Below are positions 8,957 to 19,833 of a DNA stretch of 64,000 bases, piece by piece (positions within the stretch are counted from its first letter, which is position 1; each line of letters starts with the position of its first letter). The translations under genes were made by a program, and so were the position numbers. The notes under the pieces are model-generated. The model saw nothing but the letters and a program-made list of their open reading frames with translations. It searched no databases and was not told the origin of the DNA. Source of the stretch: Diphasiastrum complanatum (lineage: Eukaryota > Streptophyta > Lycopodiopsida > Lycopodiales > Lycopodiaceae); contig CM055114.1 of the NCBI GenBank assembly GCA_029204225.1, forward strand, positions 16,825,502 through 16,889,501, in the 5' to 3' direction.

Positions 8957-10640
8957 TATATGTTCATCTAAAAATTCATCAAAAATGGGTTCTAATTGAT
9001 TTTTTGTTTGGAGACGGAATATATAATCAGCATTTTGATTATCCTTGCCTCTTCTTAATTCTACTTCATAATTAAACTCATCTAATAATAATACTCATCT
9101 AGCTATTCTACCCGAAAGATCAGGTTTATTCACTAAATGTTTTAATGCGTAGTGATCTACGTGAAAAACAAAAGGATATCCTAAAAGATAATGTCTAAAT
9201 TTCTTTACTATATAAATCATCCCTAGTGCTCCTCGCTCTATAGCGGAATAATTCTTTGAGTTGTCTATCCACGTAGTAAATTGGATAATCTATATTTTGG
9301 TCATCTTTCTGACTAAGCACTACACCTATTACAAACGATGATGTGTCTACATATACATGGAACTTTTTAGCCCAATTTGGAGGACTAACAGCAGTGGCTT
9401 CTGCTAATGACTGTTTCATTCGATCAAAAGCTTGCTGATGGTCCTGTGTCCAATGGTACTCAACAGATTTTTTTAGTAAACTTGTTAAAGGAGTTACTAT
9501 TATAGCATAATCTTTAATTATCCTACGATAGTAACCTACATGTCCTAGAAAATATCTAAGCTCTCTTGAATTGGTTGGTTCTAATAATTCTAAAATCATT
9601 TTTATTTTTTCGATGTCGGCTTGTATACCATCCTTTAAAATTTTATGTCCTAAAAGGATGCCTTCCCTCATCCCAAAGTAACACTTAGCTGGATGCAGTT
9701 TAAGAGATGTCTCTTGACATCTTCTCAGTGTTTTCTCTAATGCGTCTAAATGGTCTTTAGTTGATGAATAGACACAAAAGTCATCCATACAAATTTCTAA
9801 AAACTTCCTTCAAAAATTTTGAGAAATATTTGTCATCATACGTTGGAATGTGGCAAGTGCATTACAAAGTCCAAATGGCATTCGCGTATACGCGTACGTC
9901 CCCCAATCAGTGGTGAAAGTGGTCTTGGATCTATCTTTCTCTTTTATAAAAACTTGGTTATGACCTGAGAATCCATCTAAAAAGCTATAACGTTCATGAC
10001 CAGCTACCTGGTCAAGAATAGTATCTGTATACGGCAGAGGATGATAATCATTTGTTGTAACAGCATTTAGTTTTCTAAAATCTTGGCAAATTCTAATCTT
10101 GCCCATCTTCTTCTTAGGTACTATAGCTATTGGAGACACCCACTTGCTGCTTAGAACTGGATATATAATACCCGCCCTAAGACATCTATCTAGTTCATCT
10201 TTTACTAACAAGAAGTACTTTGGATTCAATCTATATTGGCGCTGCCTAACAGGTATTGTTCCCTGAATAAGATCTATTCTATGTTCGGCCCATTTAACTG
10301 GTATTCCTATTAAATCATCCATCGACCAAACAAATACATTTTGGTATTTTTGAAGAAGCAATATATACTCTTCACATTCCTGGTCCAATTGGTGTTTATA
10401 TAGATTCAAAGTCTTACCTTTATTAATTTCTATTTTTACATAATCTATTTTATATACCATCCCTTTAGTCAAACTTGCTCTAGTTTCACCCAGGACTTCT
10501 CTTGACTCGGATGTTGTCGGTATTTCTTCTTCCTTGTCAATCTCATAGCATTCTATGAAATCGATCCATGATTCAGTAGGTCTAGCTAACTCCTCACCCC
10601 ATTTCAAAAGGTGACTCCCTATTGGACTGGCTGTGAGAAT
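8957..10640 (-). pseudogene. Gyp-G reverse transcriptase and RNase H, with stops
   Basis: RT runs from about 10480 to 9600: WVSPIAIVPKKKMGKIRICQ (fingers), YSFLDGFSGHNQVFI with a catalytic Asp, RMPFGLCNALATFQRMM, then after an in-frame TGA (about 9813) CMDDFCVYS. The usual Y/F-x-D-D box is therefore CMDD, an odd first residue. The connection domain shows LGHVGYYRRIIKDYA, and RNase H starts at WAKKFHVYVDTSSFVIG (about 9365). Another break near 9195 is followed by the RNase H C-terminus to about 9000. Order and spacing are normal for gypsy pol. The two breaks mean no full protein could be made without correction, so this copy is dead. Confidence 0.88.
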
Positions 10641-11160
10641 ACCTGGAAAAAATATATGTTTGGTAGACCAATTTATAATAGCATCTACTTGATATAACCA
10701 TGGTCTTCCAAATAATATTGAATAAGGTGGCGTATCTACTGGATTTATGACAAGGAAATTCATAACAAACGTCTCTGTCTCTATAACTACATTAATACCT
10801 TTTAGCTCGCCTACTGGTATACATTTAGTTGCGTCTGCTAAATGGATTTCGTGATAAGTGATAGGCTGTATCTAGTTTTCTAATCCTAATTCTTTAACCA
10901 TTGTTTTCATTACTAAGTTGATACTGGATCCTGAGTCCATTAGTATTCTATCTATAGTCTGATCTCCTATGATGGCACTAATCTCTGGAACTCTACAATC
11001 TCCTCTATCTACGTATTCTACTCTATTACTATATGCAGGTATACTTAGTGTGACAAACCTCTCCCCTTCCTCGGTCCCTACTGACTGAAGCCCTTCTTCC
11101 TCCGAAGTATAGCTCGAGGAAGATGTAGGTGTCTCACCTTCGTACTTATCCTTTTCCCAT
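10641..11160 (-). pseudogene. Gyp-G retropepsin domain, second copy (next to RT)
   Basis: Active site RILMDSGSSINLV, then ELGL, LADAT, PVGEL and the C-terminal hallmark YSILFGRPWLYQVDAIINW. These are the flap and dimer elements of the plant gypsy aspartic protease. A stop (ELGLEN, then TAG near 10872) breaks the frame, and the rest continues in the 10763 frame into RT. This copy sits directly before RT, the normal protease position. It is clearly homologous to the domain at 11230-11640, but much diverged. Confidence 0.82.
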
Positions 11161-11640
11161 GATATGGAAATTCCTCTATGACGTTTTCCTACCGGTGTCT
11201 CCATCTGGTCTCTGAAGGTAATCTCCTTCTTTTTCTAGTGGGTTACAACATTGGCCTGGTAGAGCCATGGTCGTCCTAATAACACTCTATATGACGATTG
11301 TCTCGTAGTTTTTAATATAATAAAATCCATAAGAAACTTATTGGTCTCCAATATAAACTGTAACATGAGACAGTTCTCCTATTGGTGATCTTCTAGTTGC
11401 ATCGGCTAACTTTAAATGTCTTAAAGTGGGTGCTATTATATGATGAATGCCTAATTCATATGTTGTTTCTTCAGTCATTATATTTACACTAGATCCGGAA
11501 TCTATGGGTACACTATCTAAGATGCAGCCATTAATTACTACCTGAATCTCTAGTTGGCCTTCGTCACCGTAATAAACTAATCCTATGTTGACTACTGGTA
11601 ACTTTGCTTTTCTTCTCTTTTTATTTTGCAAAAATTGCTT
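11161..11640 (-). pseudogene. Gyp-G retropepsin domain, first copy (extra)
   Basis: A second complete aspartic protease domain upstream of the usual one. It shows DSVPIDSGSSVNIM, YELGI, LKLADATRRSPIGEL, and after a shift MDFIILKTTRQSSYRVLLGR followed by PWLYQANVVTH near 11230-11330. Both the DSG catalytic triplet and the LGRPWLYQ C-terminal motif match the second copy. About 80 residues of Ser/Glu-rich linker separate the two. Retropepsins work as homodimers, so a tandem pair could fold as a single-chain dimer; this is inference. Amino-acid identity between copies looks low (about a third by eye), so the duplication is old rather than an assembly artefact. Confidence 0.8.
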
Positions 11641-11990
11641 AATTTCTTTCCTATAATATTGGTTATCGTCTAATAACTATTTAAAAGTTATATTGGGCAT
11701 TCTGGAAACAAGGTCTTCTACAATATTATAAGAGCGGTTTCTAAGTGGCGACAGATCTCTAGGTATCTCACTACTTATAACTGGATCTTAAAATGTCACT
11801 TTTTTAACTTTTCTAGTTTCTTCATCTGAAAGCTTCTTAGATTCTGAACTAATATCAACATCATAATGTTTTTCATTAGACTTATCAAGGCTTAATTCTT
11901 TAATACTAGGAATTTTTACTAACTGTTCTGCGTCCTCCGCTTTTTCTGTCGCATTTTTTGCGTTTTTTGCAATTTTCGCAATTTTCATCT
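11641..11990 (-). pseudogene. Gyp-G gag-protease linker, Lys/Ala-rich
   Basis: Open from 11988 to 11788. It starts with MKIAKIAKNAKNATEKAEDA, a simple Lys-Ile-Ala/Asn repeat whose DNA is runs of ttttgc/ttttcgca on the plus strand. It ends in KKVTF and a stop, then reads on in the same phase to PNITFK, a stop, then LLDDNQYYRKEIKQFL and into the first protease domain. It likely joined gag to protease. No enzyme motif is visible. Confidence 0.55.
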
Positions 11991-12617
11991 TAGTTTTTTT
12001 CTTAACTTTAAGAGCAAAGAATATTTACTTCTTCTTCTAGTTACTTTATTTATCTTTTCCTCTAAATCTGGCCATTGATGGTCTTGATCTAATAATTCAG
12101 ACTCTATTTCTATCCTCTGAACTATCATATCATTGTTAGTCTTACATGGTCGAGGGTCGTCTTCCCTAGGCGAGTTTACAAACCTTGGTTTAGACCATGG
12201 TTGTTGTGGCTGAGGACATTCAACAGTGACATGCCCTTCGCCTTTACAGTTAGCACAGAGCGGCACATATCTTGCTGATCTCCTGGGTTCATGGCAATCA
12301 GACGAATAGTGACCCGGGGCTCTGCAATTGTAGCACGAACCCCTTACTCGGGTTGGTGGAGTGGAATATCGTGTTTCGTCCCTTCGCAAAATAGTGTATT
12401 GTTGACCAGTACGTTGTTTTGGTACAATAATTTTTTGGTTAGTAGGAGTTGCAGTATCAGCTACCTCCTCATGATTGTTAATCGGACAGAGAAATAGTTC
12501 CTCTTCTAATATTAGTCTATAAACTGGAACAGTTTGTCTTAGAATGACCTTCTTTCCCACAAGCGGTACACCAAACATTGGCGTTAGGCTTCGCTTTCTT
12601 TCACTTGGTTTTAACAT
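11985..12617 (-). pseudogene. Gyp-G gag C-terminus with two CCHC zinc knuckles
   Basis: Two nucleocapsid knuckles in a row: CYNCRAPGHYSSDC and CANCKGEGHVTVEC, both with exact CX2CX4HX4C spacing, inside an Arg/Pro-rich context. They bind element RNA during packaging. The upstream gag frame (12745-13425) connects through a stop near 12745 and a coil-like Glu/Lys segment around 12700-12620. Confidence 0.85.
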
Positions 12618-12744
12618 CAGATATTTGGACCTTTAAATCACTCATTTCTTTTGTTAACAACTCAATACTTTTCCTTAATGGATTCATCTTTTCGGATATC
12701 TCTATTCTTTTCTTTCTATCTGAGTTCCTATTCTTGGATTTCCT

Positions 12745-13425
12745 TTAAGAAGATTCTTCTTCTGATGAAGAAGAATAAGATGAATACTCAGAAGATTCTT
12801 CCCCATCCACTGAATCAAATTCTGGTTCAAACTCAGTAGATGATTCAGATTCTTTTGTTCGTTTAGATTTGTGCTTTTTACTACTTTTTCTTTCATTTCT
12901 CCGTCCACGAGAAATTTGAGATGTTTCGTAATTCTCGGCTGAGGCGATTACATCTTCCAAAGAAGTCATCAAACCTTGTCGACAATAACGATCCATTTTC
13001 TTAGACAAGCCACCCAAGAACCATTCATTTTGCATAGGAACTGGATACTGGGCTCCTAACTTTTCTATTAAATTCTTAACCCTACGAGTATACTTCCTAA
13101 GTGATTCCTTCGGCTTTTTCTCAACAGAGTTAAGCCGAGCCAACAATCTAGTGGAATATCCTATCTCCCTAAACTGTTTAAGGAATGTTGCTTTTAAAGC
13201 ATTCCAAGTATTAACTATTTCCGGTACTAATTGACTGTACCAACTCCTAGCCTGCTTCCGCAGAAGACCTGGCAAAATTCTAACTTTGTCCTCGTCCGTA
13301 TGCTCTTTGTTTGCTATGGTAATGCATTCAAATTGTGACAAATAACTATTTGCATCTTCAGATGATGATCCCTTAAAGAAATCATATCTGATTTTTCTAG
13401 ATGTGGGTGGCGCTGGATTAGCCAT
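12745..13425 (-). pseudogene. Gyp-G gag capsid domain
   Basis: 226 codons with the plant gypsy gag core: YDFFKGSSSEDANSYLSQF, WYSQLVPEIVNTWNALKATF, LKQFREIG, LRKYTRRVKNLIEKLG. It ends in a Ser/Glu-rich tail that stops at 12745. It forms the capsid shell of the particle. It continues N-terminally, through a stop, to the 13455-13766 frame, and C-terminally to the zinc knuckles. Confidence 0.85.
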
Positions 13426-13454
13426 ATTAATAGATGGTGGTGAACTAGATGAAC

Positions 13455-13766
13455 TTAGAGGATCCGAAATGGTTCTGAAGAAGAAGATTTGGATTCTAAA
13501 CGTGGTTCGAAAGTAGAATCAGATGAATCTGACTCAATTGAATCTGTAGAACTTGGTGTTTCAACGGATCTTTCCTCAAATGAATCTACAAATGTTGTAG
13601 TAGCGTTTAGAAGATCATTAAACGCTTTAGGTGTTAATCTTGCTCTAACTGGTGAGTTTTGCAAATTCTGTAAATACAAATCTCTAGACTTCCTATATGC
13701 TTTTAATCGTTGTGCATGCTCTAAACATTTTTGTTCAATAATTTCTTGAGAGTATGTTCTTGGCAT
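13455..13766 (-). pseudogene. Gyp-G gag N-terminal segment
   Basis: 103 codons starting MPRTYSQEIIEQKCLEHAQR, about 70 bases from the primer binding site, so this ATG is the likely gag start. The C-terminal part is Ser/Glu/Asp-rich. It ends in a stop, and the same phase continues into the capsid domain after SSSSSPPSINMANPAPP. It is probably the same polyprotein with one nonsense change. Confidence 0.7.
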
Positions 13767-13833
13767 GCATTACATGAGAAAGATTTGTAGATGTAATACA
13801 CTTAAAAATATTGTAAAAGGTGAAATTCATCTC

Positions 13834-13850
13834 CTCGGTAGGCGCCAAAT
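13834..13850 (-). other. Gyp-G primer binding site
   Basis: Minus strand reads atttGGCGCCTACCGAGGAG just inside the 5' LTR. The TGGCGCC core is a common plant gypsy primer site (several non-Met tRNAs end this way). Confidence 0.75.
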
Positions 13851-13852
13851 TA

Positions 13853-14884
13853 TGTGGTGGCCTAGTCGTTATAGATTTTCACAAAATCGATGAATTACGT
13901 AGTATAAAAGGTTTGATCGTTCCCCAAAAGAGAGAATAATCTCATCTTCTGCATGATAACTGTATGTATGATGGTAAACGGACTAGAATGTATAAAATTC
14001 ACAATGAATACTATAGCAACATAACTGGTTATCCAAAGATGTTTGGGTAAATTGGCATCCAGGAACACCAATGGTGAAACGATTTGGTCAAGGTCTGCAG
14101 TTGAAACAACTACTTCATCTTTCAGGCTCTTCAGACATCAGGTGAACAGTCAGATTAGAGAGTAACTAGCAAATAGATTCATCAAGCAGAATCACATTGG
14201 CTAAATATTCTTCTTAATCAAACACAGAGTATTAGTTTTTATCGCAGTAAGCAAACAGAACAGAGCATCAAACAATCTCATTATCTGAACACATAGCTCA
14301 TTCAGAATTGAAGGAAGTTTTGCTAAAAGTTATGCTTAACTTCAACTAATTCCCTGCACACATTAGTCAGAATTGCTACTTGCTGGTGTCACCTGAAAAT
14401 CCATGTTAGAGTAACTGAAATTCAGTAAAACGTGAGAAATGTGTGTGACACAAACAGAGCAGTATCACAATCAATTACAGATCATATAGAGTGTATTCGC
14501 TCAAATGATAAGAAGTAATTTTGTGAAAGATAGCAGAGGGAAAGAATGCTCAAGCTATAGGAACTTGCTCTTCACTCTCTATTGATACTTAGCTCTACGT
14601 AGAAATGCATCAGTACAATGGCACATAGTGTTCTCCTTATAGGAACGTTCTCTGGAATCAACATCGTCTACGAACCGTCAAAATGTCGGTTATGAACTAC
14701 TATTGCGTCTCTTATAGAACTATGAATATGAATTTACAACTTCTACTCTAAATATGAATTTACAAAGTGCAAATAGGCCTTTACATGGATTTAGGCACTA
14801 TAGCACATTTACGTATATAGAGATTGAAAAACATTTACAATGTATAACAAAAACTTGGACAATGTGGGATCATGAGACTCCACA
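13853..14884 (-). repeat. Gyp-G 5' LTR, about 1032 bp
   Basis: Bounded by tgtggtgg next to the primer binding site and by gactccaca at 14884, giving TG...CA ends with a TGTGG/CCACA inverted repeat. Beyond 14884 the sequence is Cop-D coding DNA. The partner LTR is not in the window. No protein motif is seen in this stretch. Confidence 0.75.
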
Positions 14885-16507
14885 ATAGTAGTCAAGAAAG
14901 AATAAGAGGTGTGTAGTTGAGAATATTCCCTTTGCTTCCCTTTGTCAATGTAAGTGAGCCTTGATGGCTCGGCCCTCATTCTTGTTGATCTTCTTGGCTC
15001 CTTTGGACATTGAGCAAGATCCTCTTGGTCTTCAACTCCTTGAAGCTCTTCCTCATCCATTGCATGATCATTGACAAGATGAGAGTTGTGGAAAGCTCCT
15101 TCTCTTTGACATTGAGAGATTCATCAAAAAGTACATCTCTACTTACAACAACTTTCTTGGTAATAGTATCAAATATACTATAAGCTTTACTATTTTCACT
15201 GTAACCAACAAAGATGCCTTTGAATGAGATAGAATCTTCCTTCTTCCTTAGTTCTAAAGAAATGTGTACATAACAAGTACAACAACAAAAATTTTAATTC
15301 ACTAAAATTTGACTTTTTGCCATACAATGCTTCAAAAGGTGTGAGTCCTTCAATGGCATTATTAGTCATTCTATTACATAGAAAGTTTGCACATAAAATA
15401 GCTTCTCTCCAAAATGAAATAGGAAGAGATGCATCTAACCTCAATGCTTTAGCACACTCACATAGTGTTCTATTTTTCCTCTCGGCCACTCCATTTTGTT
15501 GAGGAGTGTATGTGCATGTAAATTCTCTCCTAATGCCATTAGTTTCACAAAACTCTTTCATCCTATTGGAGATGTACTCCCCTCCATTATCACATCTTAA
15601 TAATTTTATGCTAGAATTAAGTTCCTTTTTCACAAGAGTTTTGAACTTCACAAAGGACTCAAATACATAACGTCTTTTAGACAAGAGGTAAAGCCAAGAG
15701 TATCTTGATTTATCATCAATAAATGTGACATACATAAGAGCTCCACCATTAGATTCATGTGAAAATGAATACACATCCGAGTGTATAAGGTCAAGAGGAG
15801 AGTTAGATCTTGTCAAAGATCTCTTGAATGGTTTCTTATGAGATTTGGAAAGTCCACAAGCTTCACAAAGCTTGCCACAATTGGATATGGTTTTGGGTAG
15901 TCCAATTGCAAGCTCCTTTGTCACCATGGTCTCCATTGCCCTGAAGTTAGGATGGCCTAACCTTTTGTGCCACAATTCCACTTGAGTGAGCTCCTCCCTT
16001 GCCATATTCACACTTCCAACCATAACATTAGCATCCAACTTGAATAACCTTTCATGCTTAAGACCATTAGCAATGCATTTATTATTTTTCAAGATGGAAC
16101 ATGCTCCATGCTTGAAATGTACATCTAATCCACTATTTATAAGCTGTCCAACACTCAACAAGTTCTTTGTAATAGAAGGCACATAAAGAACATTGTTTAG
16201 ATCTACTTTCTTAGATGATCCAAGGCATAATGGAATGGATCCAATTCCCACAACCTCACATTCTTGATCACTTGCAATGAATATAAACTTTTTAGAGTTA
16301 TTTTTAAAAAGTAAAGTAGAAAAGTAGTCTTTTTGGTGAGTCATGTGGGAGCTAACCCCACTATCAATCCACCAAGTGTTTTGATTAGATATTGGTGTCA
16401 TAGATGTCATCAAGGATGAGTTGCATTCATCCTCCTCCTCAAGCACAAGGTTGCCATGATTGTCCTTCTTTTGGAAATTCTTTTTCTTGTAACACTCGGA
16501 TGCAAAG
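14885..16507 (-). pseudogene. Cop-D: copia fragment, zinc knuckle tail through integrase to start of RT
   Basis: Minus-strand reading starts inside a zinc knuckle (FASECYKKKNF at 16507), passes protease (WWIDSGVSSHMT, active site intact), pre-integrase (LWHKRLGHPNF with HHCC) and integrase core (DLIHSDV, LRCDNGGEY, NGVAERKNRTL). After shifts near 15250 it reaches the linker before RT (RRSTRMRAEPSRLTYIDKGK, SYSFLTT) and stops at the Gyp-G LTR. Both ends are cut exactly at LTR boundaries: Gyp-G at 14884 and Cop-B at 16508. It is therefore the host layer of this nest. It is closest to Cop-C among the elements here (same protease and integrase phrases). Its gag and RT halves are not adjacent in this window. 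Confidence 0.9.
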
Positions 16508-17680
16508 TGTTGGAGGGTTTGCGAGTATCGAGGCAACCCTTGAAGAAATAAAATGTTTCTATTGCCAAAGCCTTGCTAGCTGTCCACTCTGATTTTGACT
16601 AAAAAGACACAAAACAAAATTGTTCGCGAACAATTTCGCGACACACGACACGAAATTGTTTTGCGATACAAAATCATTCTTGCTCCATGAACAACCAAGA
16701 AGATTAGCCAAGTACCAAGGAGTACAAGTATTTGATCAGATATCATGACATCAACAGTAGTACTCTAGATCATGGCTAATCTGCCACTCTTATAATTCGT
16801 GATTAGTTGTAGATGATTACTCTTTCTGATCTGGAAGTTACACGACGTGACACGAAAAAGTTCGCGAACTATATATTTTCTCCTTGATGCATAATACTGT
16901 AAGACGAAATATACATAATACATGTCCACCTGTGAGTGAGACAATTTTGTAAGAGGATCAGCAAATCCAGAAGTACGCTAGTAAGCGAGACATCATTCGT
17001 GAGAGAACTATATTTCTCTCACGCCAATGCACTGTGTGGATCTGTCGTACAGTGCTTGAAAAATTTGAAGATCAATAGATAATATTGTAGCTGTTATGCA
17101 CATATTATTCTCAATGATTGTATGATCTCGAATGAATATTTGTCTGCTAATATTCGTGTATCTGATTCACTTGTTTATTCAATTCCGCACATTGGTTTGA
17201 TTTTGTTGAATGCTATAATAATTTACAATGTAGATCAGCAGTGTATGTCTAATTCCGGAGGATTTTAGGAATGATATAGCCGACAGTGAAGAGCAATCAT
17301 ATTTGAATTCCACACGAACTGATTTTATTCGTGAATGTTTTCGTTTTGTGTTTCGCTTCACGATCACTTGGCTATAAGCATAAATCCATTTCAGAACTCA
17401 CTTAAGTTTTGTTTCATTTTGTTTCGTTTCGTTTCGTCTTGTTATAGAGCCTAATTGATCTTTTCGTGAATTCTTCTCTTTTGTCTAGTTTCGTTCTGTT
17501 TTGTTTTGTTGCAGAGCTTGATTGGATCACGAATTCTTCTCGAGCAAAAATTATTCGTGATAGGAACAGTTTTGCAAAATTGTTTGTGAATCGTTTAAGA
17601 GACTTTTATCATTTCTTTACCAGAATTTTAATGGAGTTTTGAATTTGCATAATTTGCACACATCTAGATTTTATCCATCA
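16508..17680 (+). repeat. Cop-B 5' LTR, 1173 bp
   Basis: Begins tgttggaggg, a common plant copia LTR start, and ends atccatca next to the primer site. Its left edge coincides with the break in Cop-D's coding frame. It contains two TTCGCGAA palindromes (16617-16636, 16859-16870) and tttcg/ttttg-rich stretches around 17405-17515. Confidence 0.85.
16617..16636. promoter_or_regulatory. 20-bp perfect palindrome in Cop-B LTR
   Basis: aaattgttcgcgaacaattt is a perfect 20-base palindrome about 110 bases into the LTR. A second copy of its core, agttcgcgaact, lies at 16859-16870. Both are near a gacacgaaa word. The position in U3 suggests paired protein-binding sites; this is not proven. Confidence 0.45.
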
Positions 17681-17681
17681 G

Positions 17682-17693
17682 TGGTATCAGAGC
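17682..17693 (+). other. Cop-B primer binding site (initiator tRNA-Met type)
   Basis: tggtatcagagc one base after the LTR end, on the plus strand. Confidence 0.95.
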
Positions 17694-17795
17694 TTACCTT
17701 GTCATAGTCTGACATAACCGAAAAGCTATCAGATCCAAGAGGCTAAGCATTCAAACAAAGAACCATTAACAAGTGAGAACACAAATTCAGGAGCG

Positions 17796-18686
17796 ATGGC
17801 TTCAATCAACAACATACAATCCAAGATCTGTACAGTTCTGGATTCATCAAGATCTAACTTCCTAGCATGGAAGGTTAAGACCTCGCTGATACTAAAGGGG
17901 GAAGGATTATTCCCCTGGGTAGATGGCACTGAGGAGATGTCGACAACAACAAGCAAGGAGCTACGCGAATGGAGGGAGAAGAATGACAAGACAGTCACCT
18001 TGTTATCATCATCCATCGAGGATATTCTGACTCTTGACTTGGCTACACTCTCTAAAGCAAAGCAGATGTGGGATACACTACTCACCAGATTTCAGACGAA
18101 ATCATACAGTCAGATAATGATGTTTGAAGATCAGCTGACAAACCTGCAGTGGGATGGCAAAGACCTCACTTCTTTTGTTAGGATGATGAAGGATCTATTT
18201 CTTTCACTACACAATTCTGGAGCAAAAAATGCAATGTCAACAAAGAAGCAGCTCACTTATCTGTTGAGAGCCTTACCATGATCCTTCCAGACAACCAGAA
18301 CACTACTAGCAAAGGATCCTATAATGACACTCAAAAAGGCAATTGTCGAGATTCGAGAAGAAGTTGAGCCTCGAGAGCACCTTGATGACAAGGATGCTTC
18401 TGACCAAGCTCTCTATGACAACAAGGAGAAGACAAAGAAACAATTCAAGCCTAAGAGGGAGTCAAATCGAAAGTAGGATCGTGATCAGCAAATAGAAGGG
18501 ACCAGCAAAGGCAAATTGAAGAACAAAGGAAGGTCAAAACAATAAAGTGGAGACAAGAAGACATGCATGAGATGCAAACGCGAAGGGCATACTATCGATT
18601 TGTGTTGGCTCAATCCAAAAATTGAGTGTATCCATTGCCACAATAAAGGTCATGCAGCCATGGATTGTCTCCTGAACCCAAGAAAC
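17796..18686 (+). pseudogene. Cop-B gag with two CCHC knuckles, three in-frame stops
   Basis: The capsid frame is open 17796-18281 (SNFLAWKVKTSLILKGEG, LDLATLSKAKQMWDTLLTRF). It then continues in the same frame past a TGA after LRALP, a TAG after ESNRK and a TAA near 18545, to two nucleocapsid knuckles: CMRCKREGHTIDLC and CIHCHNKGHAAMDC. All three stops are one transition from a sense codon (TGG, CAG, CAA). The gene is cut at 18686 by Cop-E. The gag type differs from Cop-A/C, which have one knuckle. Confidence 0.85.
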
Positions 18687-18960
18687 ACTTAGAGTTTGCT
18701 TTGCACAGGAACACAGATCATGCTACATAGTAATACAGACCAAAAACACTCTCCACAGCAAGCTCACATAGCAACTATATTTCTCAAAATGAAATTGCAT
18801 TGTACATATAGTTGTTCACTCAGGCAACCCATGCATGACCCAGGTTGCCGTTGACGGGACGCGTGTTCCGTCGACTTGCCTCGTGGCGAGGCCAACTGAT
18901 CCTTATCCACTGATAGGACCCACAGTACAGTAACACAATGATTCTACTTTAATTCTAACT
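18687..18960 (-). repeat. Cop-E 3' LTR, 274 bp
   Basis: Plus strand begins acttagagtt and ends aattctaact. It is followed by the polypurine tract and preceded by the target duplication. In the sense direction the ends are AG...GT rather than TG...CA, with a near-perfect inverted repeat of about 10 bases. Confidence 0.9.
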
Positions 18961-18969
18961 CTCTCCCTT
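18961..18969 (-). other. Cop-E polypurine tract
   Basis: Plus strand ctctccctt, i.e. minus-strand AAGGGAGAG, directly inside the 3' LTR. Confidence 0.85.
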
Positions 18970-19009
18970 AAAGTAGAGTCTACCTTTTTATATAGTCACA
19001 TACATAGTT

Positions 19010-19821
19010 TTAAAGCCAACAAACTTTAAGTACAGAAAGCTTTGATCTAAACTTATCAAACTTTTCTCCAATAAGTGGCTTAGTGAAAATATCAGCTAGT
19101 TGTTCTTCTGTGCTACAATGAACAACATGAATTTCACGACTCAACAGCCTCTCACATATGAAGTGATACTGAATCTCAATGTGTTTAGTTCTCACATGGA
19201 ACACTGGATTATTTGCTAGCTGAATGTCACTCTGACTGTCGCTATGTAAAGTCGTGGATTTTTTCTGCTTCATGCCAATTTCTTCCAAGATTTGTCTCAA
19301 CCATATAGCTTCATGTGCTGCACTACACATTGCCTTATACTTTGCTTCTGTGGTGGAAAGAGCAATTGTACTTTGCTTCTTACTAGACCAGGAAAAGCAA
19401 CTACCACAAAACTGGAATACATACCTTGTGGTGGATCTACATTCATCATAGTCACCTCCCCAATCCACATCCACATAGCCAAACAACTCAAGTAAACCAT
19501 CATGCTTCCTGTAAATCAAGCCATACTCTGAAGTGCCTTTCACATAACGCAAAATGCGTTTAGCTGTCTTCCAATGCATTTCTGTAGGTGCTGCAAAAAC
19601 TGACTTACAATGCCAACAACATAGCATATATCTGGTCTAGTCGTGGTAAGGTAAATCAAGCTCCCTACTAGCTGTCTATATAGCATAGCATCAAATGACT
19701 GTGACTCATCAAGCTTAGAAAGCTTTTTACCTGGTTCAATAGGAGTGTTTATTGGTTTGCAATCCTGCAACCTAAACCTGTGCAGCAACTCTTTGACATA
19801 CTTCACATGTGTTACACCCAC
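19010..19821 (-). pseudogene. Cop-E RT C-terminus and RNase H
   Basis: Frame 19821-19540 holds the end of RT (HVKYVKELLHRFRLQDC, SLIYLTTTRPDICYVVG). A shift at about 19625 leads to the RNase H frame 19627-19010 (KRILRYVKGTSEYGLIYRKH, STTEAKYKAMCSAAHEAIWL, EEQLADIFTKPLIGEKF), which ends just before the polypurine tract. This removes RNA from the RNA-DNA hybrid during replication. The active-site region is recognisable. The frame is broken from RT by the stop after GVEV at 19834. Confidence 0.88.
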
Positions 19822-19833
19822 TTCATGTCCTTT

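Larger units (their letters stand above)
5985..14884 (-). mobile_element. Gyp-G: large Ty3/gypsy element with extra 3' gene, 3' end interrupted by Cop-A
   Basis: Minus-strand order: 5' LTR (13853-14884), primer binding site, gag with two zinc knuckles, two protease domains, RT-RNase H, integrase, then a further gene before the (unseen) 3' LTR. The integrase C-terminus lacks a chromodomain. This, together with the gene after integrase, resembles the non-chromodomain Athila/Tat branch of plant gypsy elements. It inserted into Cop-D: the LTR ends at 14884, and Cop-D's coding sequence resumes at once. Atagt (14885-14889) is the likely target duplication. Several in-frame stops and shifts make it non-functional. 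Its 3' end lies to the left of the window because Cop-A is inserted in it. Confidence 0.88.

Noticed and set aside
16541-16592. Zinc-knuckle-like KCFYC on the plus strand next to Cop-D's minus-strand knuckle, suggesting a local inversion
   Set aside because: The stretch lies inside the Cop-B LTR, which starts at 16508 with tgttggaggg. Only five residues match and the His/Cys half is missing.
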